64,000 bases of DNA from Mycolicibacterium gilvum (GCF_900454025.1 NZ_UGQM01000001.1:5022001-5086000), one strand, 5' to 3'. Counted from the stretch's first letter, positions 9,744-18,494 are shown. The notes: generated by a model not told the origin, from the sequence alone. Made by a program: numbers and translations.

Positions 9744-10184
9744 TCACTGCGTGGCGGCAAGGACGCGCTGCCGCAGATTCTGCAGCGCGATGTCGAGCAC
9801 CATCTGCTTGGCGCGCCGAACCAGGAACGTCGGGTACGGGGCGGCGAGATCGAGGATCAGATCGAACCGAACACGCGTGCGTTCCTCGCCGACCGGGGTC
9901 AGGTTGTACTCACCGTGCTGGCAGCGTTGCCGCGAGGTCTGCTCGGCGTCCCACACCACCCAGTCGTCGCCCCAGTGGTATTCCAGCATCTCCTGGTCGG
10001 ACAGCCCCATGATCTTGACGGTCGCCCTGACGTGGTGCGGCCGACCGTCGGGATGGCGGTCCACGATCTCGGCGTCCTTGTGCAGCGAGGACCACGAGAC
10101 CACCGACTCGATGTCCGCCAGGGCATCCATGATCGCCTCGGGCGGGGCCTCGATCACCAGTTCACTGGACGCTCGAACCGCCAT
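9744..10184 (-). CDS. SRPBCC (START-like) family protein
   Basis: This 146-residue protein has the helix-grip lipid/polyketide-binding fold of the SRPBCC superfamily. ASSELVIEAPPEAIMDALAD at the start, the YHWGDDWVVWDAE strand pair in the middle, and a long C-terminal helix ending LRQRVLAAT are typical. It resembles the Rv0854-Rv0857 cluster of small SRPBCC proteins beside dapC in M. tuberculosis, which supports the chromosomal synteny. The ligand is unknown. A paralogue of exactly the same length follows on the same strand 72 bases upstream. Confidence 0.85.
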   Translation of the reverse strand: MAVRASSELVIEAPPEAIMDALADIESVVSWSSLHKDAEIVDRHPDGRPHHVRATVKIMGLSDQEMLEYHWGDDWVVWDAEQTSRQRCQHGEYNLTPVGEERTRVRFDLILDLAAPYPTFLVRRAKQMVLDIALQNLRQRVLAATQ

Positions 10185-10256
10185 ACCGGCAAATCATAGT
10201 CGGGGTGCAGCCTCGTGCAGGGTATTGAGCAGCTAACTGCACCTCCGGTGTGGCGG

Positions 10257-10697
10257 TCAGCCCTTCAGAACCTTGTGCACCTGCTTCTTGAGCCCCTCGG
10301 TCGCGGTCTCGACGCCGCCCTTCATCGTCCGCTTGAGGAGGAAACCGGGCAGAGGCACCGACAGGTCGATCGCGATGTCGAACCGCACCCTGGTCTTGTC
10401 CCCCTCGGGGGTCAGCGTGTACCCGGCGTCCTGGGCCTTCAGCTGGCTTGCCGACACCAGCGTCCAGGTCACCCGGTCGTCACCCCAGGTGTACTCGATC
10501 ACCTGTTCGTCGGTCAGGCCGGCGGCCTTGACCGTCATCTTGACCTGCTTGGGCCTGCCGTTGTCGAACCGTTCGAGCACTTCGGCCTTCTGGTATTGCG
10601 GCGACCAGGTCGGGGTCGCTTCGACGTCGGCGATGACGTCGAGGATCTGCTCCGGTGTTGCCTCGATCACGACCTCGCGGGAATCCTTGGTTGCCAT
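10257..10697 (-). CDS. SRPBCC (START-like) family protein, tandem paralogue
   Basis: A second 146-residue SRPBCC protein, starting MATKDSREVVIEATPEQILD and carrying YTWGDDRVTWTLV at the position of YHWGDDWVVWDAE in its neighbour. The two are clearly tandem duplicates that have diverged. TPEGDKTRVRFDIAIDL matches the equivalent strand of the paralogue, and the lysine-rich end LKKQVHKVLKG closes the C-terminal helix. No catalytic residue is evident; a lipid or hydrophobic-ligand carrier role is the family default. The two genes may form one leftward transcript. Confidence 0.85.
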   Translation of the reverse strand: MATKDSREVVIEATPEQILDVIADVEATPTWSPQYQKAEVLERFDNGRPKQVKMTVKAAGLTDEQVIEYTWGDDRVTWTLVSASQLKAQDAGYTLTPEGDKTRVRFDIAIDLSVPLPGFLLKRTMKGGVETATEGLKKQVHKVLKG

Positions 10698-10802
10698 GGC
10701 GAGACCCTAAACCACCGCGATGGTCGTTCGAGGGAGATCCCCGGACTGCGGTCGTCGCCTCGACGAGGCTCGGGGCCGGGCCCGGGCGACGGCGCGCCGC
10801 GA

Positions 10803-12362
10803 TCAGTGCTCGGCGAGCACCTGCTGAGCCGCGTTGTATCCGGGGATGAAGGTGATACCGGGGCCACCGTGGCATCCGGCACCGGCCAGATACAGCCCGG
10901 CGATCGGAATCGGTTGGTCCACATATCCTTTGGGCCCGGGACGGTTGGGGCCCATCTGTTCAGGGTGGATGAGGCCGTGGCAGTAGTCCCCACCTGGGGC
11001 GTTGAACATCGTGCCCATGTGTTTGGGGGTGAACGTGGTGTGGCGCAGGATCAGTTTCTCGAAATCTGGTGCAAGCTTGGTGATCTTGTCGATCACCCGC
11101 CGGCCCATCTCCGTCTTCAACGCCCCGTAGCCGGCGATCTCCTCAGAGAGGGGGAACCACAGCGAGAAGGCCGACACCGCATGCTTGCCCGGGGGTGCCA
11201 GAGTCGGGTCGTTGGCCGACGGGATCTGCAACGCGATCGCCGGGTCGGCGGGCACCACACCCCGGCGGGAGTCCTCCCACTGCTGTTGCAGCTCCTCCGG
11301 CGTCGTGAAAATGCCGATGGCGGACTGGTATTCGGGATCGTTGAGCACCTCGTAGGGTTCGGCGAAGGTCGGCGGTCCGTCGAGGGCGAAGTGCATCTGC
11401 ACGTAGCTTCCGCGGTGGTCGATGCGGGCGAAGCGTTCCCGGATATCGGCCGGGATCGCCGAGCCGTCCACGAGTTGATTGACGGTGAGGTCGGGAGCGA
11501 GGTTCGACACCACGACGGGAGCGCTCAGCGTCGCACCGTCCTCCAGTCGCACCCCCGTCACCCGCCCGCCGTCGACCAGGATCTCGTCGACCTTGGTCCG
11601 CAACCGCAGTTCCACACCCGCGGCGGTGAACATTTGCAGCAGGTGCTCGGTGACCGCACCCATGCCCCCGCGGAACTTCTTGATCAGCGTCGCGTTCTCG
11701 TCGGGCACCGCCAGCCCGAAAGCGAGGGCCGCGGCGCTGCCCGGCGTCGCGGGTCCGCGGTAGGTGGTGTTGACCGCGAGGAACGCCAGCATGCCCCGCA
11801 GCGCCCCGTGCTTTTCCCGGTCCGGTAGGTACCGGTCCAGCACGTCGGTGACCGAGCCGAAGAGTATGTCGCTGATCGCCTGGCGTTCGAATTCGTTGGT
11901 GGCGCAGGCGAACATCTCGTCAAGTGTCTTCGGCGACTGCGCGGCCTCGAATCGTCCCAGCGCGCGGGTCGGCGCCTGACACCACGCCATCAGCCCGGCC
12001 ATGCCGTTGACCGCTTCGGCGCCGTGCACGTCGTTGAGGTGGGTCAGCAGCTTCATCGGGTCTGTGTAGTAGACGAGTGGGTCGTCGCCGACCCCGCGCA
12101 GTTGCACGGACATGACGTCGAGGTCGACGGTCGGGAGGTCACCGAGTCCGAGCGCGTCACTGACGACCGCCGATGTCGGCACCTGGACCGATCCGGCGAT
12201 CTCGAACCGGAAGCCGTCGAACAGCTCGACGGTTGAGGCCATTCCGCCCGCGTAGAGCTTGAAATCCAGGCACACGGTGCGTAGCCCGGCCTGCTGGAGC
12301 AGCGCCGCGGCCGTCAGCCCGTTGTGCCCCGCCCCGACGACGATCGCATCGAAGTCCGTCAT
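10803..12362 (-). CDS. FAD-dependent oxidoreductase, phytoene desaturase/carotene isomerase-like
   Basis: The 519-residue product begins MTDFDAIVVGAGHNGLTAA, a Rossmann dinucleotide motif (GAGHNG) for FAD. A second FAD contact appears near the C-terminus in LYLAGAGCHGGPGITFIPG. The layout fits the CrtI/PDS-like amine oxidase superfamily with proteins annotated as NAD(P)/FAD-dependent oxidoreductases; the substrate is unknown. I choose the ATG at 12362 rather than the frame-open ATG at 12407, because the latter lies inside an 8-bp palindrome that looks like the operator of this gene. The TetR-type gene just upstream on the same strand is the obvious candidate regulator. Confidence 0.85.
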   Translation of the reverse strand: MTDFDAIVVGAGHNGLTAAALLQQAGLRTVCLDFKLYAGGMASTVELFDGFRFEIAGSVQVPTSAVVSDALGLGDLPTVDLDVMSVQLRGVGDDPLVYYTDPMKLLTHLNDVHGAEAVNGMAGLMAWCQAPTRALGRFEAAQSPKTLDEMFACATNEFERQAISDILFGSVTDVLDRYLPDREKHGALRGMLAFLAVNTTYRGPATPGSAAALAFGLAVPDENATLIKKFRGGMGAVTEHLLQMFTAAGVELRLRTKVDEILVDGGRVTGVRLEDGATLSAPVVVSNLAPDLTVNQLVDGSAIPADIRERFARIDHRGSYVQMHFALDGPPTFAEPYEVLNDPEYQSAIGIFTTPEELQQQWEDSRRGVVPADPAIALQIPSANDPTLAPPGKHAVSAFSLWFPLSEEIAGYGALKTEMGRRVIDKITKLAPDFEKLILRHTTFTPKHMGTMFNAPGGDYCHGLIHPEQMGPNRPGPKGYVDQPIPIAGLYLAGAGCHGGPGITFIPGYNAAQQVLAEH

Positions 12363-12389
12363 CAGCCGAGGCTGGCACGGGCGGTCATC

Positions 12390-12409
12390 TTTTGTCAATA
12401 ATGACAAAA
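12390..12409. promoter_or_regulatory. Palindromic operator candidate before the flavoprotein gene
   Basis: A perfect 8-bp inverted repeat, ttttgtca-ataa-tgacaaaa, lies 28 bases upstream of the flavoprotein start and 87 bases downstream of the TetR stop. The AT-rich centre and size fit a TetR-family half-site pair overlapping a promoter. Its position argues against starting the flavoprotein at the ATG at 12407. Confidence 0.55.
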
Positions 12410-12420
12410 CTCCGGAGTCC

Positions 12421-12481
12421 GCCGAAATTGCATTCCAGCAGGGAAAGTGCGAGAAGCGACCTGCTGGAATGCACGTTCGGC
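12421..12481. repeat. Long imperfect inverted repeat (22-bp arms)
   Basis: Arms 12421-12442 and 12460-12481 are reverse complements with only two mismatches, separated by 17 bases. The hairpin sits between the TetR stop codon and the operator of the flavoprotein gene. It could be a terminator of the TetR message without a U-run, a second operator pair (each arm contains attcca/tggaat), or a mini-element. Just beside it gcgagatcagg is repeated in tandem at 12482-12503. Confidence 0.6.
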
Positions 12482-12496
12482 GAGATCAGGGCGAGA

Positions 12497-13102
12497 TCAG
12501 GCCGGGTCTGCGATCCCGGTGCGCAACAAATCGAGCGCATGCCGGCACAACCGGTCGAGCTCCGGCAGGGAACTGTCCCCGCCGAGCATCCACACCTCCA
12601 TCGCCCCGAACACCGCCGCGGCGATGCAGCGGGCGGTGACAGTGGTGCGCATCCGTTCGTCGGTGCCCGGCGACGCACCGTCGGCCCTGGCCAGGTGCTC
12701 GTCGATCGCGTCGGCGAAATCAGCTTCCACCTGGCGGATGTGGCGCACGATCCGGCCGGCGTCGAGTTCCTGTGACCGCATCGCGGCGATCTTGGTGACA
12801 GCCCAATCGTCGTAGGGCGCAGCCATGATCGCGGCCTGCACCGTGTCGAGGATCGGATCCTCGGGTGACCGCGTCGCCAACGCGGCCCGGAACCAGTGCA
12901 GTCCGGCGTCGTAATCGGCGAACAGCAGATCGTGCTTGGAGGCGAAGTGCCGGTAGAACGTCCGCAGGGACACCCCGGCATCGGCGGCGATCTGTTCGGC
13001 CGTGGTCTCCTCCACGCCCTGCGCGAGGAACCGCACCACCGCGGCCTGCCGCAGCGCTTCCCGCGTACGCTCGCTGCGCACCGTCTGGGCAGGCCGGACC
13101 AT
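12497..13102 (-). CDS. TetR/AcrR-family transcriptional regulator
   Basis: The 201-residue protein has a clear N-terminal TetR helix-turn-helix: REALRQAAVVRFLAQGVEET, then TAEQIAADAGVSLRTFYRHF and ASKHDLLFADYD. The remaining helices form the ligand-binding and dimerisation domain. It begins at an ATG at 13102 and ends 87 bases before an operator-like palindrome that abuts the flavoprotein gene on the same strand, so repression of that gene is the simplest hypothesis. The divergent metallo-hydrolase gene begins 138 bases away and might share control. Confidence 0.88.
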   Translation of the reverse strand: MVRPAQTVRSERTREALRQAAVVRFLAQGVEETTAEQIAADAGVSLRTFYRHFASKHDLLFADYDAGLHWFRAALATRSPEDPILDTVQAAIMAAPYDDWAVTKIAAMRSQELDAGRIVRHIRQVEADFADAIDEHLARADGASPGTDERMRTTVTARCIAAAVFGAMEVWMLGGDSSLPELDRLCRHALDLLRTGIADPA

Positions 13103-13240
13103 GAGCGTAAGTTACCGCAACCGTCGAACGGGCCTTCCGGCCGCGGCTGCAGTTGACGGGGCCCGTGCACGTCCCTTTGACTGGGCTGCCGGCACGTCCA
13201 CCGCACTGCCGACCAGTAATCGACGCCGGGGGGCACATCT

Positions 13241-14044
13241 GTGAAAGTCCGTCATCTCAACTGCGGGACGATACGGCCGGTGAAGGTGCCGGTGCCGATG
13301 GTCTGCCATGTGCTGCTCGTCGAGTCCGACGCCGGCCTGGTGCTCGTCGACAGCGGGTTCGGCACCCGTGACTGCGCGCACCCCGAGGAGTTCGGGCGTA
13401 TCCGGCGCCGGATCATCCGGCCGGATTTCGAGCGCACCGAAACCGCCGCCGAGCAACTGACGCACCTGGGCTACCGACTCTCCGACGTCCGGCACATCAT
13501 CGTCACGCACTTCGACGCCGACCACATCGGCGGTCTGGCCGACTTTCCCGACGCACAGGTCCACGTGACGGCGCAGGAAGTCCTCAGCGCGATGAAATCT
13601 CCGTCCGTGCAGAACAGGATCCGGTTCCAGCCGTCGCAGTGGGCGCACGGACCGCGGATCGTCGAGCACACCGCCGAGGGCGAGCCGTGGCGTGGATTCG
13701 CCGCGGCGAAGGAACTTTCCGAGATCGGTCCCGGGTTCGCTCTGGTGCCGTTGCCCGGTCATACCGAAGGACATGCGTGCGTCGCCGTCGACGCCGGTCA
13801 TCGCTGGCTGCTGCACGCCGGAGATGCGTTCTATCACCACAGTGAGATCGACGGCGGCGGTCCGCCACCGATGCCGGCGTCGCTACGGGCGTTCGAGATG
13901 GCCGTCGCCGCGGACCGGAAGATGGTGCTGGACAACCACTCCCGACTCACGGAGCTGTACCGGCGCCAGGACCCGGACCTGTTGATCGTGTGCAGCCACG
14001 ATCGGAAGCTCTACGAGCACGCGAAGGCCACCGCTGGGGACTGA
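13241..14044 (+). CDS. MBL-fold metallo-hydrolase (lactonase-like)
   Basis: The 267-residue protein is a metallo-beta-lactamase fold enzyme. The metal motif HFDADHIGG carries the HxDxDH arrangement seen in N-acyl homoserine lactonase-like members, a further ligand His is in LPGHTEGHACV, the bridging Asp in LLHAGDAFYH, and the last His in CSHDRKLYEH. This set supports a dinuclear zinc centre. The start is a GTG after a G-rich stretch. The substrate is not evident; lactones or thioesters are the usual choices for the group. It is divergent from the TetR gene and converges with the next TetR gene. Confidence 0.87.
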   Translation: MKVRHLNCGTIRPVKVPVPMVCHVLLVESDAGLVLVDSGFGTRDCAHPEEFGRIRRRIIRPDFERTETAAEQLTHLGYRLSDVRHIIVTHFDADHIGGLADFPDAQVHVTAQEVLSAMKSPSVQNRIRFQPSQWAHGPRIVEHTAEGEPWRGFAAAKELSEIGPGFALVPLPGHTEGHACVAVDAGHRWLLHAGDAFYHHSEIDGGGPPPMPASLRAFEMAVAADRKMVLDNHSRLTELYRRQDPDLLIVCSHDRKLYEHAKATAGD

Positions 14045-14072
14045 AAAGCCCGGGGCGACAACGCAAACCCGG

Positions 14073-14651
14073 TCAGTGCGGGTTCAGCAGCGCGATGGAG
14101 GCGTCGACGGCCTCTTCGGCGACGTCGCTCATCCTGCCGCCCTCCTCGACGGTGATCGCGGTCAGTTCCCGCAGACCACCCAGCAGCATGATGATGCGTG
14201 GCCGCGAGACGGGCCCGACGCCTGCGGCGCGGAATTCGTCGGTGGCGCCGAGGGCGCCGACCATGTCGATGAAGCTCTCCAGCGAATCACGCTGCAGCCC
14301 GCGGGCCACCGCGCCCAGCGACGGCACGTCGCGAATCCAGCTCAGCATCAGCGCCGGCCGCGCCTCCCCCGACGAGATCCATGCCTCGATGGCCTGGCGC
14401 ACCTGCTTCTGCCACGGCGCGCTGGGGTCCACGGCGTCGGAGATCTGCCGGATTTGATCGGCGTTGGCGTCCGACAGCAGCGCGACGAAACAGGCCTCCC
14501 TGCTGTCGAAGTGTTCGTAGAAGGTGCGCCGCGACGTCCGCGCCCTCCGCACGATGTCGGCGACGGTGGTCTTGGCGTAGCCGTCCTCGGCGATCGACGA
14601 TTCCAGGGCGTCGAGCAGGCGCTGGCGGAAGTCGTTCACGGCACGGGTCAT
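14073..14651 (-). CDS. TetR/AcrR-family transcriptional regulator
   Basis: The product (192 residues) starts MTRAVNDFRQRLLDALESSI and contains YAKTTVADIVRRARTSRRTF followed by YEHFDSREACFVALL, the TetR DNA-binding helices. The frame is open for 84 codons further upstream across the chorismate mutase gene, but that stretch is an arginine-rich shadow and the ATG at 14651 fits the domain start. It lies only 11 bases behind the secreted chorismate mutase gene, so the two are probably one transcript. The regulated gene is unknown. Confidence 0.85.
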   Translation of the reverse strand: MTRAVNDFRQRLLDALESSIAEDGYAKTTVADIVRRARTSRRTFYEHFDSREACFVALLSDANADQIRQISDAVDPSAPWQKQVRQAIEAWISSGEARPALMLSWIRDVPSLGAVARGLQRDSLESFIDMVGALGATDEFRAAGVGPVSRPRIIMLLGGLRELTAITVEEGGRMSDVAEEAVDASIALLNPH

Positions 14652-14662
14652 CAGCGCAGCGG

Positions 14663-15232
14663 TCAGCGGCAGTAGTTGCGCGTGGCGAGGTCGATGCCCT
14701 GCCGGTACAGCGGATCGAGGCCGCGCTCCTGCGCAACGGTGGCCTTGGCCTGATCGAGTTCGGCCCGGCACCCGGGAGAGTGCAGCTTGCCCCACTCGTC
14801 GGCCATCAGCGTGACCATCTCGCGGTTCAGCGCGTCGATGATCTCGCGGGACGATGCGAGGTCGGGGGCGTCCGCGGGCGCGACGGCAGGATCGAACGTC
14901 CACTGCGCCAGCCGCGTGTACTCGATCGCGACGGTCGCGTCGATCTGGTCGCGGAACGCGGTGGTGACGTAGGACGGGTCGATACCCAGCTCCGTCGCTT
15001 CGGCCGAGACCGCGTCGAGCACCACCTGTTCGCGCGCCGGGTCCTGGATCAGGCCGCCGGTGTGGAACTTGTTCGCCGCGATCGGGTCGGCCACCTGCAG
15101 GCGCCGCGCCGCGGCGTCCACGAGGTCGACCAGGGTGGCGTCGGGTTGGGCAGAGGCCGCGGGCGCGACCAGAAGCGCCAGCGCGGAGAGCGCGGCTGCG
15201 GAGGCGAGAAGGCGTGTCATCGGGTACATCAT
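14663..15232 (-). CDS. Secreted chorismate mutase (AroQ-gamma class)
   Basis: The 189-residue protein resembles M. tuberculosis Rv1885c, the exported AroQ-gamma chorismate mutase that converts chorismate to prephenate outside the cytoplasm. A signal peptide (LLASAAALSALALLVAPAAS, then AQP) is followed by LVDLVDAAARRLQVADPIAA, with the active-site region AANKFHTGG, and YVTTAFRDQIDATVAIEYTRLA. Two cysteines, in SPGCRAEL and the final NYCR, match the disulfide of that class. Two nearby starts exist, 15232 and 15220; the second gives MTRLLASAAALS, and both keep the signal peptide. Confidence 0.85.
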   Translation of the reverse strand: MMYPMTRLLASAAALSALALLVAPAASAQPDATLVDLVDAAARRLQVADPIAANKFHTGGLIQDPAREQVVLDAVSAEATELGIDPSYVTTAFRDQIDATVAIEYTRLAQWTFDPAVAPADAPDLASSREIIDALNREMVTLMADEWGKLHSPGCRAELDQAKATVAQERGLDPLYRQGIDLATRNYCR

Positions 15233-15247
15233 GTCACCGACGGTGAA

Positions 15248-15297
15248 GTGGCCAGGGCCGGGATCGAACCGGCGACCTTCCGCTTTTCAGGCGGACG
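15248..15297. repeat. Left attachment site: 50-bp copy of the tRNA-Phe 3' part
   Basis: This 50-bp block is identical to 40067-40116, the anticodon-to-acceptor 3' part of the intact tRNA-Phe gene. Beyond it the sequence no longer matches, so it is not a functional tRNA. It is the displaced host end left by site-specific integration of the element whose integrase lies beside the intact copy. Confidence 0.93.
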
Positions 15298-15487
15298 GGA
15301 TAGCCACTGACCTGCGGTTTATTTGATTCTGTGCGTCGTACGCGCCACATTGAGCTGCGCTGACGTATTCAGTCTGTCCAACGAACGGACATAAACCGGA
15401 CACGGTGCTTGCGCTCCTGACCAGGAGCTTCCGCGCTGCCGCTTGCATTTTGGGCGGCGTCGGAGCCTCCGGGGAGCAGGCATCCCG

Positions 15488-17002
15488 ATGCCCAGCATCG
15501 ACTCATCAGCGACCGTCTCGACACCATCGCTTTACGGCTCGGCATCCGACACGTCGCACCCGCCATTCGGTCCCGGTTCTGCGGGCGCCTCGGTTGACGG
15601 GAGGTCGCGAGCGCCCGAGGCCGCCAGGCCGCAGGGCGGGAGAGCGCCAGCGGTCGGCCGTACGTCGACCGAGGCGCCCGGCCTCAACCCGGCCGCGGCC
15701 GGCGGGCTTGTTATATGTGCCGAAAATGTCCGCGAGTCGGCCGACGACGGCATCGCGGCGGGCGAGCTGCGGGCGATCGACGCACTGGGGTTGCGGTTCC
15801 CGAGCCCCGAGATGGTCACCGCAGCCGCGGCACTGTTCGAACCTGCGCCACCGTGGGCCAGTGGTCCTGGGCGTCGCGCCGTCGAACCGGAATCCGGACG
15901 GTTTCGCATCTTTATCGGTCCTGGTGTCGTCCGACTCGGGTGGACCAATCCTGTACGGGCCGAGAAGACCGCCGAACGATCGGTCGGTCATCACCAACGT
16001 GACGTTGACGACGCGAAGTTCCATGTCAGAAGAGACCTCGAAGGCCACGTCGGGCACGGTGACCGGGCCGTCGGGTCTTCGATCCGACGGAGTCCTACGG
16101 GAAGCGACCAGTCTGGTACTGGCGGTGTCATCACCGAATGGTCCAGGAAATCTCGTTCGTCGATGTGCCGCATCTTCGCCGAACTCGACTACGGCCCGCT
16201 GGTTGAATCCGGACGCGTTCCCGCCATGGTTACTCTCACGTACCCCGGCAACTGGGAAGTCGTCGCACCTGATGGCGCGAGCGTGAAGCGACACATGGTG
16301 TTGTGGCGCAAGCGCTTCCAACGTGAGTACGGAGAACCGGCGCTCTATATCTGGAAGCTTGAGTTCCAGCGTCGCGGTGCACCGCACATTCACCTTTGGA
16401 CGGCGCCGCCGATCTCACCAGGACGGTCAGGACGCGGCTTCGCGCAATGGCTGTCCGAGACGTGGGCGCAGATCGTCGACCATCCCGACCCAGAACAGAA
16501 GGCGAGGCATCGGCTCGCCGGGACTGCCATCGATGTGCGGAACGGGCTGAAGGCTTGCGACCCCAAGCGGTTGGCCATTTACTTCACCAAACACTCATCG
16601 CCGAACCTGCACGGCGACAAGGAGTATCAGCACATCGTTCCCGAACTGTGGCGGCGTCCCGGACGCGGACCTGGCCGGTTCTGGGGTGTGTATGGACTCA
16701 AGAAGGCCATTGCCGTCGCCGAGGTCGAGCAGAACGCATACCTGGCTGCTCGGCGGATCGTCAGGCGGTGGTCGCGAAGTCAAGCCGTGTATAGCGATTC
16801 TGGTCGCCGCTTCCCCACTGCCGTGGTGCCGCGCACATCTACGCGCCTCGTTACTCGCATCGACCGCGATACCGGCATCGTGGCGCATCGGCGGGTCCGT
16901 CGACGTCGAACGCTCTGTGATCAGGGTGGCTTGGCCGGTGGCTACGCGTTGGTGAACGACGGTCCAGCGTTCGCCGTCCAACTTGCGCGCGCGATCACTT
17001 AG
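15488..17002 (+). CDS. Rolling-circle replication initiator (Rep, HUH family)
   Basis: The conserved part begins near residue 210 with VITEWSRKSRSSM and VPAMVTLTYPGNW. It holds the HUH metal motif PHIHLW (H300, H302) and the nicking tyrosine Y365 in LAIYFTKH. GKEYQH-type (here DKEYQHIVPELW) and GPGRFWGVYGL segments, and the end NDGPAFAVQLARA, are typical of Rep from actinobacterial integrative elements. Rep nicks the excised circle to start rolling-circle replication. The N-terminal 200 residues are not recognisable; the ATG at 15488 is one of several possible starts and the true one may be as late as about 16100. Confidence 0.8.
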   Translation: MPSIDSSATVSTPSLYGSASDTSHPPFGPGSAGASVDGRSRAPEAARPQGGRAPAVGRTSTEAPGLNPAAAGGLVICAENVRESADDGIAAGELRAIDALGLRFPSPEMVTAAAALFEPAPPWASGPGRRAVEPESGRFRIFIGPGVVRLGWTNPVRAEKTAERSVGHHQRDVDDAKFHVRRDLEGHVGHGDRAVGSSIRRSPTGSDQSGTGGVITEWSRKSRSSMCRIFAELDYGPLVESGRVPAMVTLTYPGNWEVVAPDGASVKRHMVLWRKRFQREYGEPALYIWKLEFQRRGAPHIHLWTAPPISPGRSGRGFAQWLSETWAQIVDHPDPEQKARHRLAGTAIDVRNGLKACDPKRLAIYFTKHSSPNLHGDKEYQHIVPELWRRPGRGPGRFWGVYGLKKAIAVAEVEQNAYLAARRIVRRWSRSQAVYSDSGRRFPTAVVPRTSTRLVTRIDRDTGIVAHRRVRRRRTLCDQGGLAGGYALVNDGPAFAVQLARAIT

Positions 17003-17033
17003 GCGTCAATCTCGTCTGTGCCGGTGCCATGCT

Positions 17034-18293
17034 CTACTTGCGGCGGAAGAAGGTTCGTGCGCCGTCTTTCAGTTCTGCGGTCTTAACCCTCGTCGTTTCG
17101 GTCAGATCGATTGCTCTGTCCCTGGCCGCATCGGCCAGATCTGCGGCCTTGCCTTTGGCCACCGTTGCGCTCTCCGTTCCGGATGCCAGCGCTTTGTTCA
17201 CCGCCTCGCCCGCGGCCTGGCCCCATCGCTTCGGGTCGCTGGACGCATAACCAGAGTCGATGCCGAGACGAGCTCGAAGGGCGACCACACCTGCCGCCAT
17301 CTCATTGCTCGACCGGACGGCTGCCGGCGCGTCACGCGGGTTGAGTAGCACTCTGGAGTTCGCGTTGCGGATGGTCTCGTTCATCTGGGTTAGCAACCGG
17401 GCGGTGATGGTGGTGATGACGTCCAGCCGCTTGCGGCGGGCGTTGGCCAGGCCCAGTCGGTGGCTGTCGAGATCCTCGGGAGCGGAGTCGAGCACACGGT
17501 CGAGTTCCAGGATGGCCACGCCGTCCTGAAGCTGCAGGCAGCGCGCTATCACCGCTAGCCAATCTCGCACCTTGGGTTCGGCGTCCTTGGTGGCCTTGGC
17601 AATTTTGCCCAGGTCAGCCTTCTTCTCTAAGTTCTCGGCGATGGCCTCGAGTTGACGTATGGCGTACGCCTGCGTCTGTGCGAGCACCAAGGAACTCGAC
17701 TGAATCTTCGACCAGGTAATTTCCGAGACCCGCCCGACCTGATCGCGGACTGTCAGCGCGTCCTCAACAGCCAGGTCGACGCCGATCATGTCCGCGAGCA
17801 CCGCATCCTTCTGGGCGCGCAGAATGTCATCGACCTTCTCGTTGATCTCCTGGAGATACTCCACGATCTGGTCCATCTGTTGCTGCATTGCCTGCTGCTG
17901 CATCATCGTGGACAGTGCGCACAGCGCCATGGGTCCGCTAAGCAGGGCCGTCGGCGCCTGAGCGATCTGAAGCCATTGCTTGACCTCACCAGGCTTTCCG
18001 ATCATTGCGTGACTAACGCCCGGGGTCTTGGTCGCCATCAGGCCGTACTGCTTGACGGCCTGCGCCGACTCTGCGGTCAGCTTGACCCAGCGGCCCGAGG
18101 TCGCGGCAACCTCTGAGCCGACTCGCAGTGCCATCGCGCTGGTGCCGGCGAACGACGAAAGACGGCGGACATCCAGCTCCTTAGAGGGCGCCGTACTGAG
18201 GCCTTGGTCGAGTAGGAAGCGCTCGACATCGGCTGAGTCACCGATCACGGCCAAACCGTCACCGTCGGTCACCAGTTCGATCTCGTTAGCCAT
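17034..18293 (-). CDS. Long alpha-helical protein of unknown function
   Basis: I do not recognise a function. The 419-residue product starts MANEIELVTDGDGLAVIGD at an ATG with GGAGAG six bases upstream; an in-frame ATG 30 bases earlier lacks a ribosome site. Residues 1-85 look like a small alpha/beta domain. A hydrophobic stretch (QIAQAPTALLSGPMALCALS) leads into a glutamine/methionine-rich coiled coil (MMQQQAMQQQMDQIVEYLQ), followed by more predicted helices and an alanine/lysine-rich tail with repeated KGKAADLADAARDRAIDL-like heptads. One hydrophobic hairpin flanked by coils recalls alpha pore-forming or membrane-remodelling proteins, but this is only architecture. It converges with rep. 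Confidence 0.75.
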   Translation of the reverse strand: MANEIELVTDGDGLAVIGDSADVERFLLDQGLSTAPSKELDVRRLSSFAGTSAMALRVGSEVAATSGRWVKLTAESAQAVKQYGLMATKTPGVSHAMIGKPGEVKQWLQIAQAPTALLSGPMALCALSTMMQQQAMQQQMDQIVEYLQEINEKVDDILRAQKDAVLADMIGVDLAVEDALTVRDQVGRVSEITWSKIQSSSLVLAQTQAYAIRQLEAIAENLEKKADLGKIAKATKDAEPKVRDWLAVIARCLQLQDGVAILELDRVLDSAPEDLDSHRLGLANARRKRLDVITTITARLLTQMNETIRNANSRVLLNPRDAPAAVRSSNEMAAGVVALRARLGIDSGYASSDPKRWGQAAGEAVNKALASGTESATVAKGKAADLADAARDRAIDLTETTRVKTAELKDGARTFFRRK

Positions 18294-18494
18294 CGTCTCT
18301 CCGTTGAAATTGAAGGCCATCAACCGGCCGCTTGACTCACCTCGCAGACGCTACCGGTGGGCACCGACCACTGGGGCAATTGAGATTTGTCGCTGGCATC
18401 GGTCTACGGCGTTCGACGCGCTGCACAGCGTCCTGCGAATCCTGATCGGTTTGGGCGTAGCTGCACTGCAAATCCGGACCTTAGGGTTCCGAAC

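Noticed and set aside
10215..11828. Plus-strand frame of more than 500 codons over SRPBCC and flavoprotein genes
   Set aside because: Antisense shadow of high-GC coding DNA; the opposite strand carries clear domains.
14652..14903. Long N-terminus of the TetR protein ending at 14073
   Set aside because: The frame overlaps the secreted chorismate mutase, which has clear family motifs; the ATG at 14651 fits the TetR domain.
15248..15297. Second tRNA-Phe gene
   Set aside because: The 5' half of the cloverleaf is missing and the flanking sequence cannot pair, so this is an attachment-site remnant only.
15506..16393. Minus-strand frame opposite the Rep N-terminus
   Set aside because: It lacks recognisable motifs and overlaps the conserved Rep region; kept only as a reason for doubt about the Rep N-terminus.
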